Positions 1 to 11,420 of a stretch of DNA of 64,000 bases are shown here, one piece after another; positions within the stretch are counted from its first letter, which is position 1, and each line of letters starts with the position of its first letter. This DNA is from Schistosoma haematobium (Eukaryota; Platyhelminthes; Trematoda; Strigeidida; Schistosomatidae). The notes under the pieces are model-generated. The model was not told the DNA's origin, did not search any database, and saw only the letters and a program-made list of their open reading frames with translations. A program made the translations under genes and the position numbers. The DNA lies in contig NC_067197.1 in NCBI RefSeq assembly GCF_000699445.3, positions 29,991,809-30,055,808 on the forward strand, given 5' to 3'.

Positions 1-1026
1 TCGTTAAAAATGTCATATCAAAGTTATAACTTACTAGAAAGTTATCCAGAATGCTAACGAACTTCTTAAGTTTTATTGTTTAGATGGAATTAGCAACTAT
101 GTCAAGGCTATTGATGAATCGTTTGTATTAGGAAACTAATCGCTCCTATGATTGAATGAGCTAATCAGATTACTTTTATAAGCAATCATTTACTTGGTTA
201 CAAAGTCGAGATAACTCATAATCAGATATTGTTGATATACCACTCAAATATCCAATAACTTTTCAAATTATATCGAGTTGTAACTAGTGTTACTTTTAAA
301 TAATCGGAAGTAGCTTATCTTCCAGATTTTTCATTTATTGTATATAAAGTTAATGTTGTCCCACTTTTAGAACCTGAAGACAAGTTTTCCACTGAATGTT
401 TCACTTAGCCCCGTGAAAGGATATCCAGATGAGAAATAAATTCCTAGATAAATTATTCAAATACTGCATTCAAACTTAAGATTTATCCGTCTTTAATTTG
501 ACATTACATCGAATTTGGTAAAGGTAAAAATGGTCCTTAAAACAATATGATTTAAACTAAGTAAATCTAATAGCTGTAGTGACCTGAATAGTTGTTTCAT
601 CTTAGGTGTTTAACTGCGGTAGTCTTTTCTTGGACAGTTAGGTAGACTACTTACAGTTATTATACAAAAAGGATTGTCGTCTATACAAATGTTAGCACTT
701 TGGAAACTAAATAATAATCCTTCATTATGATAACTCAGTATTAGAGAGATGTTCCTAAATTCTTTTTTGCTAAGTAAAGATGAACATTCACCTACAACTC
801 TGAAAGACAATTTAATCATGGAAGAAATTTACCAAAAGATAACAGAAATTTAAATCAGAAAATCATAGCTCATTAATTTATTATTGCAGTCATTACATGG
901 TCTGAAGACTATGGTACTTATTATTTTCCGAACGAATGTAGAACCATAATATCACTTTCTCATTAAAACCATTTCAGTCTCTTGATATTTTTTTCAAACT
1001 ATGCGAATTGTATGAAATAGGGATGA
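1..1026. other. No recognised feature
   Basis: AT-rich sequence with frequent stops in all frames. I see no exon with convincing splice sites and no recognisable repeat. It may be intron of the gene whose 3' exons begin at 2055. Confidence 0.4.
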
Positions 1027-1106
1027 ATGGTGGCCAGCAGTGGAATCAAAGATGAGTCTCAAATAAGACGAAACGAGTGTCTTGGATTCCACTGCTAGCC
1101 ACCATC
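1027..1106 (+). ncRNA. Hammerhead-ribozyme-like hairpin, probably decayed
   Basis: The ends 1027-1049 and 1082-1105 are near-complementary and form a long stem I (GTGGCCAGCAGTGGAATC against GATTCCACTGCTAGCCAC, with one mismatch). Between them lies a hammerhead-like order of motifs: GATGA, then stem II GTCT/AGAC with a small loop, then CGAAA, a short stem III and the cleavage triplet GTC just before TTGGATTCC. The segment from GATTCCACTGC to CCACCAT resembles the downstream part of schistosome Sm-alpha hammerheads as I remember them. The expected CTGATGA core has lost its first C and T (it reads AAGATGA or a one-base deletion form), so self-cleavage is probably lost. No tRNA-like promoter is visible next to it, so it would be a detached fragment of a SINE. 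Confidence 0.6.
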
Positions 1107-2054
1107 TAACTTTCTTTAAAGTGCATGTGACTTATCAATATAGAACAAATCCATATAGGATGCATATATAACGGTAAAAACAGATCAATTGCAGTCTTAA
1201 ACATCAATGGGAAGATCCAAATAACCAATATATATATATATATATGAATTAAAATATGAGGATCATAGTTTAAAATCTTAAACAAAACAACTAGAACAGG
1301 AAGAAAAATATCTTTCGTTCAAAACAACAGGTGTATGTTCACATACTTATTGTATAGATAAGTATTCTTCAGTGGAAGAAAAATTAATGATACCATTCAT
1401 CAATGAACTTGGAGTGATATAGTAGTCATATCAATGGTTAAATAATATTTAATCATTAGAAAAAAATGATTGACTGAACATTTCATTCCTTTCTAATTCA
1501 TAAATTAATGGACATCATTTTTAATGTAAGAATTGAATTATTATTTTTTTCATTTGAAACGATATTACTAGTTAAGATGGTTTATCCACTTACGTTTCAT
1601 TTTGAGGTAAAAATTACAACAACAGCAACAAATTAATAATTATGTTCTATTTATTTCTTGTTTAAAATTTGATTTAAGAAATACCATAGACTCTAGTTGA
1701 TAGTATCCATTTTAATGGACGATTTAAAGTGGGCTAAATTAAAAATCAACAGTTCAAGCACTTAACTAATGAATTGAAGGTTTTTTTCTACTAGAGATTT
1801 TGATGATTTTCCATTGAAACCATTTGGTTTTTAACAGGGTTTTTTTCCAGTTAATATTAGTCTATCATCAGATATTACCTGTGGAATATGTAAGGATCTG
1901 CCGTAAAGTGATTTGATTTTCATATCATTGAAGAGATATGTCTTCATTGAGATTATCTCAGTACGTTTTGGGAAATATTTCATATCTTACATTATTAAAG
2001 TGACAATGATACTATAAACTATTTTTCTAATAATTATCATCTTATTTATTTCAG
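1107..2054. other. Non-coding stretch, probably intronic
   Basis: I see no gene here. A short (TA)n tract lies near 1230-1246. The end (TTTATTTCAG at 2045-2054) serves as acceptor for the small exon at 2055. Confidence 0.4.
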
Positions 2055-2095
2055 CTGAATCAAAAGGGAATATGGATGGAGACAAATATCAAACA
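2055..2095 (+). CDS. Small internal exon of the Asn-rich gene
   Basis: A 41-bp exon between TTTATTTCAG and GTAAGT. It enters with two bases of a split codon and leaves in phase 0, then reads straight into the exon at 3180. It codes for about 13 polar residues. It is supported only by splice sites and phase. Confidence 0.45.
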
Positions 2096-2130
2096 GTAAG
2101 TGAAGTCTGAAATAGTAACCGTTATTAGGG

Positions 2131-2182
<52 letters not shown>

Positions 2183-5100
2183 TGAATTTTTCAGTTTTCA
2201 CATCAGTAATTATATTCTTGAGATGTTAATCAGTGTATTTTAAAGAGTAACTGGTACTTGAATTTAGAACGTTTATGATTTGTCATACGTAAGAGTTGTC
2301 ACCTGAGTTCATTTACTTTCCAGGGTTGATATTTACACTGAGACTCGGACCTAGCACCTTTCGCACTAAGCAGCAATGTGTCATCTATTTGTCTACTGAG
2401 TTACGGTAGCTACCAGTTTGTTCAATGCTTATGAAATTTATTATTTTTGATAAATGTATATATATTCCAGTTGTTCGTATTGAGGATCGTATTTGTCAAT
2501 CTACAACTTTAAATGGACTCCTTTAGCAGATTTCTTAATACTGATACAACTGGGAACTATAGTCCCCCTGCTAATAAATATCACTATATATATATATATA
2601 TATATATTAACAAATACTCCTTAATTTCAATGGGATTCGCAAGACTTTTTCTAAATGGAACAATCTAATGATATGAAACAAATGGTTTTTTATTCATTAA
2701 ACTTCAGTGAGAATTACAATTGGACAAAACTTGAAAAAATGGGGTGATAAGATTAAAAAGATTTAAAAAATCGAACGTTTTGCACTTGTACTGTGTCCTT
2801 CAACTTATTTATTTATTTAAACATATAAATAATGGTACAAATGATCACCAAAACAAATATCCGTTTCCAGTAAGTGTCAGCAGATTTTAATACTTTCAGG
2901 TTTGTTTGATCAAAGATAAAATACTAATCATTGGGTCGAAAAAACAATGGCTCATATTTACAATCTGAAGTCACCTCTGTGTATAGAGTGTCATTTTAAA
3001 ACTTAACGATAATTCTGGGTATCCATATTCACTCTCTTCCTTGCTGACTTCACAAATGATGAACACTCTCAAAAACTTTAATCGATGATGCAGAACTGTT
3101 AAAAATTAGTATGATATACATATATAGTTGAATTATTCTATAATTTATGTTTAAATATCTATATGTGTGTTTAATATAGATGGTTGGTATGACTATTCGA
3201 TCAAATGACACAACAATGCAGGATATCTATAACAGAAGTGGTTCACAGGTTGGACAACCATTACATGAAATAGTGAATAATTCTCATTCAACATTCTCAA
3301 CAAATACTGTAACACCACATCCTGTTGAAGAATTTAACTGTTCACCAATAAGTACCATGTTATTTGATACGCATCATCAATCATTAGTTGGGAATAATTT
3401 TTTTCGTACTCTCCCAATGTCTTCGTCAACTTCAACAGCAATAATATCATCAACACCAGCTGTGGCATTAAACGCTGGAGAAGTAGCGTTAATTCATCAT
3501 GATTCTATGCCCATAAATAATCGAAATAACAAAACTACAACTAATATTAACAATGTATGCAATGCAGAACAATTGCAATCAATTTATAAAGGACAGAACA
3601 GTGAACTTTACGGATATGTTGATCCACAGCCACGAAGGAAAAATATCATATTACAAGGTAATTCATTTATATGAAAATAAATGTCTTCTTAGATTATTCA
3701 TGACTGAAGTACATTTCAATTTTTTCGAAAAGTTACAAATTTTACTGAAGAGAAAACACCTTATTATCGCCAAGTATATATGATCGTAGTGTTCAAACGA
3801 ATTTGAAACTGATGATTAACATTTTCGATTTGTGTTTGTCAACTTTGTTTTAATGGTTGGATTCAATTAGTAGGATGTACTGAACCTGTATTGTGTGCTA
3901 GTTGGAGAGGGATATATGCAATCTAGAGAAAACTGGTTTTCTCTGTGGAATTTTAATCAATTTTACAACCAGAGATGCTACCGTTGTTATTCAGACAAAA
4001 GCTGACTTCTTATAGGAATGAAATATTTACACTGATTGGTGGCCAATGTTGTTCATCTAGTCTTACGTGAATAACAGTTTGTACACATGAATATAAAACG
4101 ATAGTCCATTCATTTAAAACGAGAATATAAAAGGAAAAATATGTATGGATAACTTGATTCATTTATTTGTAACTCGTCGACAGTACACACCCATGACCAC
4201 GAAAAGAACCAAACATAGGACCTCCAAGTCCTATGAAAAGCAATATACCTTTGCATTAATGATTTAGAATTTAATAATTCACACCTTTAACTACTGCTAA
4301 GCTGTTTACCGAATTAGAGGGCTTCAATTTCGATGACTCAAAGCGTTGTCTCAATCTTTAAGTGAAACTTCTTAATTTTAAGCAGACGTTTCGACGAAAC
4401 ATTAGTGACGAAAAATAAATTGATAGTGTAAGTCATAGCTTGGGATAGAAAACTTGCTTCACGTAATTAAACCACTAATTGACAATAGTAAGACGGTATC
4501 GAGTTTGTTTTGGTCACACGTTTGTAATAGATTAAAAGCAGCAGGAATTACGAAATAGATCGTTTGGGATCGGAACAATCAACAAGATTAAAATGCATTA
4601 TATTCAACATCAGAGCAGGGTTGAAAGTGAGTATGCATGAAGACTAAATAAATAGAGATGAGAAAATGACTTTCTTTTAACTTCAGTTGGGATCCAATGA
4701 TGAAAAAGACTAACTAAACCGAACAGAAATACTTAAGATAAAATAATTATCATATCATATTAAAGCGAGCGATATGTGCTGAAAATGATATGTTAATCAC
4801 TCGTAACAACGTTAGGTCATAATGATTCATACATAATAACATGGATGTTTAATACACTTTTAAAGAACTCTATGTTGCAAATGATTTAATTGTATTATCT
4901 TAATGAATAGAATAGCGAATTCAGTCTCAAGACTCCGTGGATATCGCTTCTTTGAAAAATAAGTAACCTTTACAAGTTAATACACATTTTTTAATGGTCC
5001 TGTATCTGACTCTAGGCTGATAGTTTTTGATTGTTATTGAAATATACATGTCGCCAATTATCGACTTAAATCACATTCATGAATAACGGAATTAAATAAG

Positions 5101-7220
5101 TCGAATACAAAAATGGATTTTTGAACACGTGTATTTCGTACAATCGTTGGTCGGAAAGCGAGACAAAACAAAATGACGCGCAATGGAGAAGGCGAGTGAG
5201 TCAACCCAATTTAATTAAGCGTTAATCAATATTTAGAAAAAAATAAGTTACAGACATGTGATGAGTAAGATAAGAAATGTACACACACGCTTACATAAAA
5301 AGTCAAGGTTGATAAGCGAATAATTAACAAGGTCAAAATGTGACTTAAATAACTGTTTAAGTCACTAAATCACTTTGTGACAAAATGTGACTCACGAATG
5401 AATTAACTGACCTGTCCGGGAGCTAAAATAAGCCACATGGGTTTGACATAGCAACCGACATTACAATTTAACCGGTAAGAAAAAGGAAATCCAAATGGAT
5501 TAAGTTAACAGTAGATACAAAAAAACTCTCAGATTTTAACGATAGTGAAACAGGGATAATCTAAAACATAATTAATGAAAAAAAGTCGATGTTAAATGAA
5601 GAACCTTAATAGGAAATAATAATCTTAAGACTTAGTACTAAATGTTGGTGAAATAGTTTGTGTTTAAAACTAATTTTACTTCTAAGGATACGAGTGATCA
5701 ATTTTTATCATAGTTACTAGCCGAACTAGTTAAGATGACATACCTCCATAGGCAGAAAAAAATCATCACACTATTCAATCCGTCATATATATATACCCGG
5801 TTGTATAACAATGTGCAATGTTATCGTTCGTGATCCAAATTTTTTTAGTATAACACTAAAGAATCGATCACAGGCTTGAACTACTTTTTTACCTGTTGAT
5901 GTTACAGCAGTTATCCATTTAAAAAAACAGAGGAAATTCATAATCAAGTGCATCAATCAGATCAGGGCAGATGGTTTTTGAATCAACATATCATTTTTGT
6001 CAATTATTGAAAAAATGAATGTTTTGAAATGTCATAGTACTCTTTATTCAATCTGATATAACTTTTTAATGTAACTCAGCAAAAAGAAAAAGGTACACAA
6101 TCGTATACTCGAATATGGATACAGTGATAATATTCACGTTTAAAATTAAAAAAGGATGAAGTATGAACTTCAATATACAAAATAATAGCTACCAACTGAA
6201 TACTTTTAACACTACGCTATTAACAATTACACAAAAGGCCCAATTAGAGTCCTAGTAAAACGATTGACAATAACAACGATGAGTTTTTTCTTTTCAACTA
6301 GATATTTTTGTTAAAATAGTTGAATTTTTTAATACATTTTTTTTCACTTGTAAATAGGTAATACTTACCAAACGTTACAAACGAGACAACACCCTAATTT
6401 ACAAAATATATCATCATTTAATAGAATCATAACTGGAGATTTTAGAAATACTAACAATAATAATTACATTATCAACAACAGTAATAATGATTCAATGAAA
6501 AGATCAATGACTCACTATCATCATCAGTATAAAAATGGACAGTATACACCATTACTCGATATGAATAATCAAAGGCATATGTTGGAGCGCTTACATTTAA
6601 TACAAGCATCACAACCAAACTTATGCATAGGTTTTAAAGGTGACGAAGATGATGTTGTCGAGGATGAAGAAGAAGAGGGCAACAGTAATGATATTGAAAG
6701 CAATATCAATAATAATAGTCTAATCGCTGATGATTGTCATTCCTTTGGTCATATTCACAAGAAAGAATCATTTACACGCCAAGAAAGAGCTTTTAGTTTG
6801 ACTAATTTGATTCCACAAAAAGCAGAAATCTTATCATTCAATGAATATAATAATTCTGATGAACACCGAAATAATAATACTACTAATCATACAAATGAAT
6901 ATCATAAATCGAAAAACTGCATGAAATATGAATCGTCTTCACCATCAGTTAATACATTGATACAGCATGGAGAAAAAGAACAACACCGGCCACAACATGA
7001 ACGAATAGTACTGATAAATAACAAAATAAATAGATTGAAGCAAAATACTACACCAACAACACTACCATCAATAAATACATCAACATCGAATACAAATCAA
7101 TGTATTAAATTGAAATCCAGTCAGTCGAAACACACAACAGATGATATTACAAACAATCCAAACTCAATTACCACTAGTGGGAGTAATAATAATTCTTATT
7201 GCACTGTTAGTTTTGTTTGA
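2055..7220 (+). CDS. 3' exons of an unrecognised Asn-rich protein with a PDZ-ligand-like C-terminus
   Basis: Three exons join in phase: 2055-2095 (acceptor TTTCAG, donor GTAAGT), 3180-3657 (acceptor AATATAG, donor GTAATT after one base of a codon) and 6358-7220 (acceptor GTAAATAG, stop TGA 7218-7220). Together they give about 460 C-terminal residues. The product has no domain I recognise. It is rich in Asn, Ser, Thr and His, has an acidic run (VVEDEEEEG, coded near 6650-6680) and ends in CTVSFV. The final S-F-V fits the class I PDZ ligand pattern S/T-x-hydrophobic. A low-complexity tail with such an end is typical of the cytoplasmic part of a membrane receptor or adhesion protein, but no membrane segment is seen, so that is inference. 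The true 5' end is probably upstream of the window. It converges with the syntaxin gene. Confidence 0.55.
2132..2179. repeat. (TA)n microsatellite
   Basis: About 48 bp of uninterrupted TA dinucleotides inside the intron after exon 2055-2095. Similar tracts recur at 2585-2608, 7380-7408, 10049-10088, 11379-11418, 22081-22103 and 63761-63779. Confidence 0.9.
2270..2415 (-). repeat. tRNA-related SINE head, degenerate
   Basis: On the minus strand a box-A-like GTAACTCAGTAG (within 2391-2410) is followed about 50 bases on by a box-B-like GGTCCGAGTC (2342-2353). This spacing matches a Pol III internal promoter of a tRNA-derived SINE. The acceptor stem does not pair, so it is not a tRNA gene. It lies in an intron of the Asn-rich gene. 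Confidence 0.45.
3180..3657 (+). CDS. Internal exon of the Asn-rich gene
   Basis: A 478-bp exon starting right after AATATAG. It begins with an ATG that need not be the start, since the 41-bp exon joins in phase. It codes for 159 residues plus one base: Ser/Thr/His-rich, with several Asn runs and a basic PRRK just before the donor. The spliced codon is G+GT (Gly). Confidence 0.55.
3658..6357 (+). other. Intron of the Asn-rich gene
   Basis: 2.7 kb with GTAATT at the start and TAAATAG at the end. No transposon coding sequence was recognised inside. Confidence 0.5.
6358..7220 (+). CDS. Terminal exon of the Asn-rich gene
   Basis: 863 bp, open from the acceptor to TGA. Two bases complete a Gly codon from the previous exon, then 286 codons follow. 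The product is Asn-rich (poly-Asn stretches near 6440-6480 and 6700-6720), with an acidic patch and a C-terminal SFV. Codon use is AT-rich like the rest of the locus. Confidence 0.6.
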
Positions 7221-7379
7221 TCCGGTCAAATAGTGTAAATAAGTACATAGAGAAGAAACTAAACAATGAAGAAAGGAGGAATTACAAAAATGAAAAGATA
7301 CAACAGATTTTTTTAGACACTACCGACCAGTATCAACACTTCCATTTGAAACGCTGATCAATAGATCCCTGTTTTGCAT

Positions 7380-7411
<32 letters not shown>

Positions 7412-9064
7412 AAATTCAAATAAAAAAATATTTAATTATTTTACGTAGGAAATAATGGCACTGAGTGTATGTACATGAGCCAAATTCATCACTTCCGCCC
7501 CCAATCCACTTTCATATACCTCGATCACCAATTCTAACAAACGTTTTTTTTGTGTAAACATTAAAAAACCGAAAAACAAACATAAATATTATCTCTGGGA
7601 AAAATTTGTAAATATATCAAGCGAAAAACAAACAGTGGGAATAATAATTGAAATAATATTTTGAGGAACATTGAATGACCTCAATAATTTTATAGAATTT
7701 ATGATAAAAAAAAGGATAACATTCAGGTGAGAACGAAAGTATGTGTGTGTGTGAAACAGAAGAAATCAGCTAAAATTGAATGTTTCAGTCTAGTCGTTTT
7801 GTTGAGCTAATTTCTCTATTTGTCTTCCCTTAATCAGAACAAACAAATAAATAAGAAATATACGAATACAAGAACACTCTCTCTGTAAATGTAGTTATTC
7901 CAAATTTTCTCTCATTTGCCTCAAATAAGAAAAACTAATCTATATAGTTTATGATAAAAACTATACAAATCACAAAGAAATTCAAACATAACGATGTACA
8001 CACATCCAACACTTACCAAACATGATGTTCAAGACAAACAGATATCATCATCAATATGCATAATTGTATGGAAATATATTTTTTTTCTTCCATGGGAATC
8101 CGTATATATATATATTGGTAATTAGCAAGAAAGCATATAGGCCCCAACATCTACACACCCAATCGAAACAGTAAGACAACAGAAAAGTCGACGTTTTTTT
8201 ATTTAAAAAAAAATAACCATAATGATTTTATTGATGGTAATGATGATGACAATAATCATGAAAATAACTATTATTGTTTACAAATTATCCTTATTATTAT
8301 TACCATTATTATTAATAATAATTACTATTACTGTTGTCTTTATTGTTGTTGTATTTATAAATTAGAATTCGGTACAAGATATTTTTGACAGAATGAGAAA
8401 CAAAAAAAGAGGAAAAAAAGAAAGAAAAACAACACTAAAATGAAATTATACATATGTATATTTATTTTATCATTTAAAATGATATTCCATTTATTCTCTT
8501 TTTATTTTATTAAATATTAATGATAAATTATTATTCCAGTTAGTTCTGTTAATTGTTTTCAGTTTTCTCAATTTTTTTCGTTGAAAATAGTTTTTTTTTC
8601 TTTATAAAAAAAATCACATGGAGATATGTTGAAATAAAACAAGAGGGAGGAAGAGAGAGAGAGAGAGGGGGAAACGAAAACGAGTACTAAATAAATGCAA
8701 ACATACAATAAAAATAGAAGATATACTGTGAATGTGTAAAAGAATAAAAGATCTTTATCCGTTAATTTATAAAATAAAAATGAAACAAAAATATGATTTT
8801 TTACAAGAAAAAACTGTTTTTCGAATATTATTTATCCATTTTGCTATTTGTAAAGTATTCAATTATATGATATTGGAAAGGAATTATAGTCAATAATATA
8901 GAAATCTATGTATATAAAATAAACTAAATAAATAGAACCGGATGACACGATTATGAATAAGACTTAACAAAGAACAATTGTCTTAGTAAGTTATATAATA
9001 CAGAAAAAATATACGTGATACTGATAGATAGATAGATATATGTATAACCATACGGTGTATTTTA
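7221..9064. other. Convergent 3' flanks of the Asn-rich and syntaxin genes
   Basis: Between the TGA at 7218 (+) and the syntaxin stop at 9065 (-). It holds a (TA)n tract at 7380-7408, ATT-rich simple sequence near 8220-8360 and a purine-rich run near 8640-8680. It probably contains both 3' UTRs. No further coding sequence is seen. Confidence 0.5.
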
Positions 9065-9172
9065 TTACTGAGTTCGCTTTGGAGGATATTCAATCACCAA
9101 GATAATTATCACAATTAAAATAGCCACAATTAAAACAGCTACGAATATGCAACAACATCTTCGAGATCTTTG
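9065..9172 (-). CDS. Syntaxin exon 8: membrane anchor and stop
   Basis: 36 codons after acceptor CTTGTAG. It begins QRSRR, then CCC (possible palmitoylation sites, inferred), then an unbroken Ile/Val/Leu/Ala stretch of 19 residues that serves as tail anchor, and ends EYPPKRTQ followed by TAA. This is the usual C-terminal layout of a syntaxin. Confidence 0.9.
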   Translation of the reverse strand, partial: QRSRRCCCIFVAVLIVAILIVIIILVIEYPPKRTQ

Positions 9173-10046
9173 CTACAAGTAAATAAAAGATAGATAAACA
9201 ATTATATTTAAAGGAAATGGTTGTTTATCATGTTGATGATTATTTTACAAAAAAATTAATCAGTTTTATTTTTGCTAAGTTATGGAGAAAACAAAACAAA
9301 TGCAGTACGTACTACAAAAAAAAACAGTTTATGCATTTGTAACACTTAGAACATACTTATTGCTGGTTTACTTTTCATTTCATTTTAACTAAACATCAAT
9401 TTACTCTTTCTGAGTTCTGAAAAATTATATAAACTTATCCATAATTTTAAGATTGATATTTCACTACAATTAAAAGATCAAAAAAGTGAAGTTAAACGAT
9501 TACCTTTTGTAAAAGATACCACAAAAGGTAGATCTAAATGAACATTACCTGACTCTAAATATAGATAGTCACCAGTTGCGACTATTCTGATAAAAAGATT
9601 GTCGTGTAATGCAAAAGAACATTTGTTATTTTCGTGACAAACTGATGCAGAGCCTTCTCAGTGATTTTGAACATGTATTCATAAATCACCAGCACGGAAG
9701 AATTAAGGTTCATATATCACCAACGTTGCTTTAGTCCTCACAAACATATGAAGATTAGGAAAGTGACTGAACTCATGACTAAATCCTACAGTATGTCACT
9801 GAATAATTAGATCTAATCAACCCAGAGTTTACAAGTGATCTTACAGGTTCAAAAGCAATTACGAGTGTTACTTTAACGAGTTGATTGTAGAACTAGATTA
9901 TCGAGATCAGTCAACTAGTTGTAATATGGAAGATAAACCAGATATTGGACAACTGGTAATTTCATACGATTGGTCAAGATTTGACTTCGTTTTCTAAGAA
10001 ACAAGACACTCCATTGGTGGAAAAATGGCGTGCGTTTCTAAGGAGC

Positions 10047-10089
<43 letters not shown>

Positions 10090-11375
10090 GAGAGAGAGTT
10101 ATTTCTCAAATCAGTTTGCCAATAAAAGGCTCCCTTTTCACTCAATTAGTTGGTTGGGTACTTAAATAGCACGCTTGTTTGTCAACAACAGATCGGACAC
10201 CGCACAACAAAACAAATTGATATTTGATTTATCATCGTGTCGCGTACGACCAGATTACCTTTTTGTTATAAAATATGTATGTTATTTTGATACTGTTTGT
10301 ACATATGAGAGGAATATAAACAACCACAGACAGGTATAAATCTACCAAACAACAAACTTTTAGTCATGATGTACGACAATCCAGACCGCTTAAGGGTTCT
10401 TATACCCATCTATATGTTGTTCACCTACTCTCCCTACGCCAGCAGCATGTCGTTATATTTCAAAGGACTATTAACAATACTCTAAACCCCGTAATTCCTA
10501 TCGTTTGAACTTGTCTTAAAACTCGCTATTTTACTCTATACGAATGACCTATACAGTCATAAGACTAGTCACAGTCATTTACTGGTGTGTATCTTATAAC
10601 AAAAAAGTCCTTACTCGAGTTGCATCAGTTTAACTTTTCGCTATTGCTTGTTCCTATAGTTTGCCAACTTTTTTGAATTCCTTGGATGGTCTTAAATTCA
10701 TCGAATTTCTTAACGGGAAATACTATAACTGCAGGTTGTCAAATCATTAGTCTAGATGTATCTATATTTACAGTACCGCAGTGTTAACATACAGAAAGTA
10801 CTTGTTGCTGGTATTTCCTGATTTCAATTTGAATAAACACTAGTTTTCTGTATTTCTTGTGCGTGACTTTAATTAGTCTGAATATTACTGAACTCGTTAT
10901 GATTATGCATTCCGTAATATAACAAAACTATTCAATAACCATACACGAACTTGAGTAATTGAGGACGAATCATACCTATTGATTGGTGGTATTCTCCATA
11001 GTGAATTTGACACTATATATATGACTAAACCGCATATTTATAATACGCCTTTAAGAACTAATAAACCAGTTCTCGATATTTGACGAGGTTCTAAACTATA
11101 ACACCAAGATTTTTAAAAAATCTGACTATTGTCTTTACAACTTACTCGTCTATTAGCAGCTTTTGCTAGCTCTGAATGACCAGACTGTTCATTAGCTAAT
11201 GCTACTTCGATGTTGTCTTCAATTGAATCAATAGCACTGCGTTGTTCATATACTAATTCAGAAAGTTGATGAAAAATTGCATTTACATTCACAATATCTT
11301 CCTAAAATGTAAAATGTTTTTAGACTGAATAGTAAAAACATTAAAATATATAAATAAAATTTAATGGTTTGATTA

Positions 11376-11420
<45 letters not shown>

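Noticed and set aside
2132..2179. (TA)n tracts as possible functional or CRISPR-like arrays
   Set aside because: They are simple dinucleotide microsatellites with no spacer structure. No CRISPR array or prokaryotic feature is present.
3553..3783. 76-codon plus-strand frame overlapping the Asn-rich exon
   Set aside because: It is an alternative frame of an exon with good splice-phase support, and it runs into the intron.
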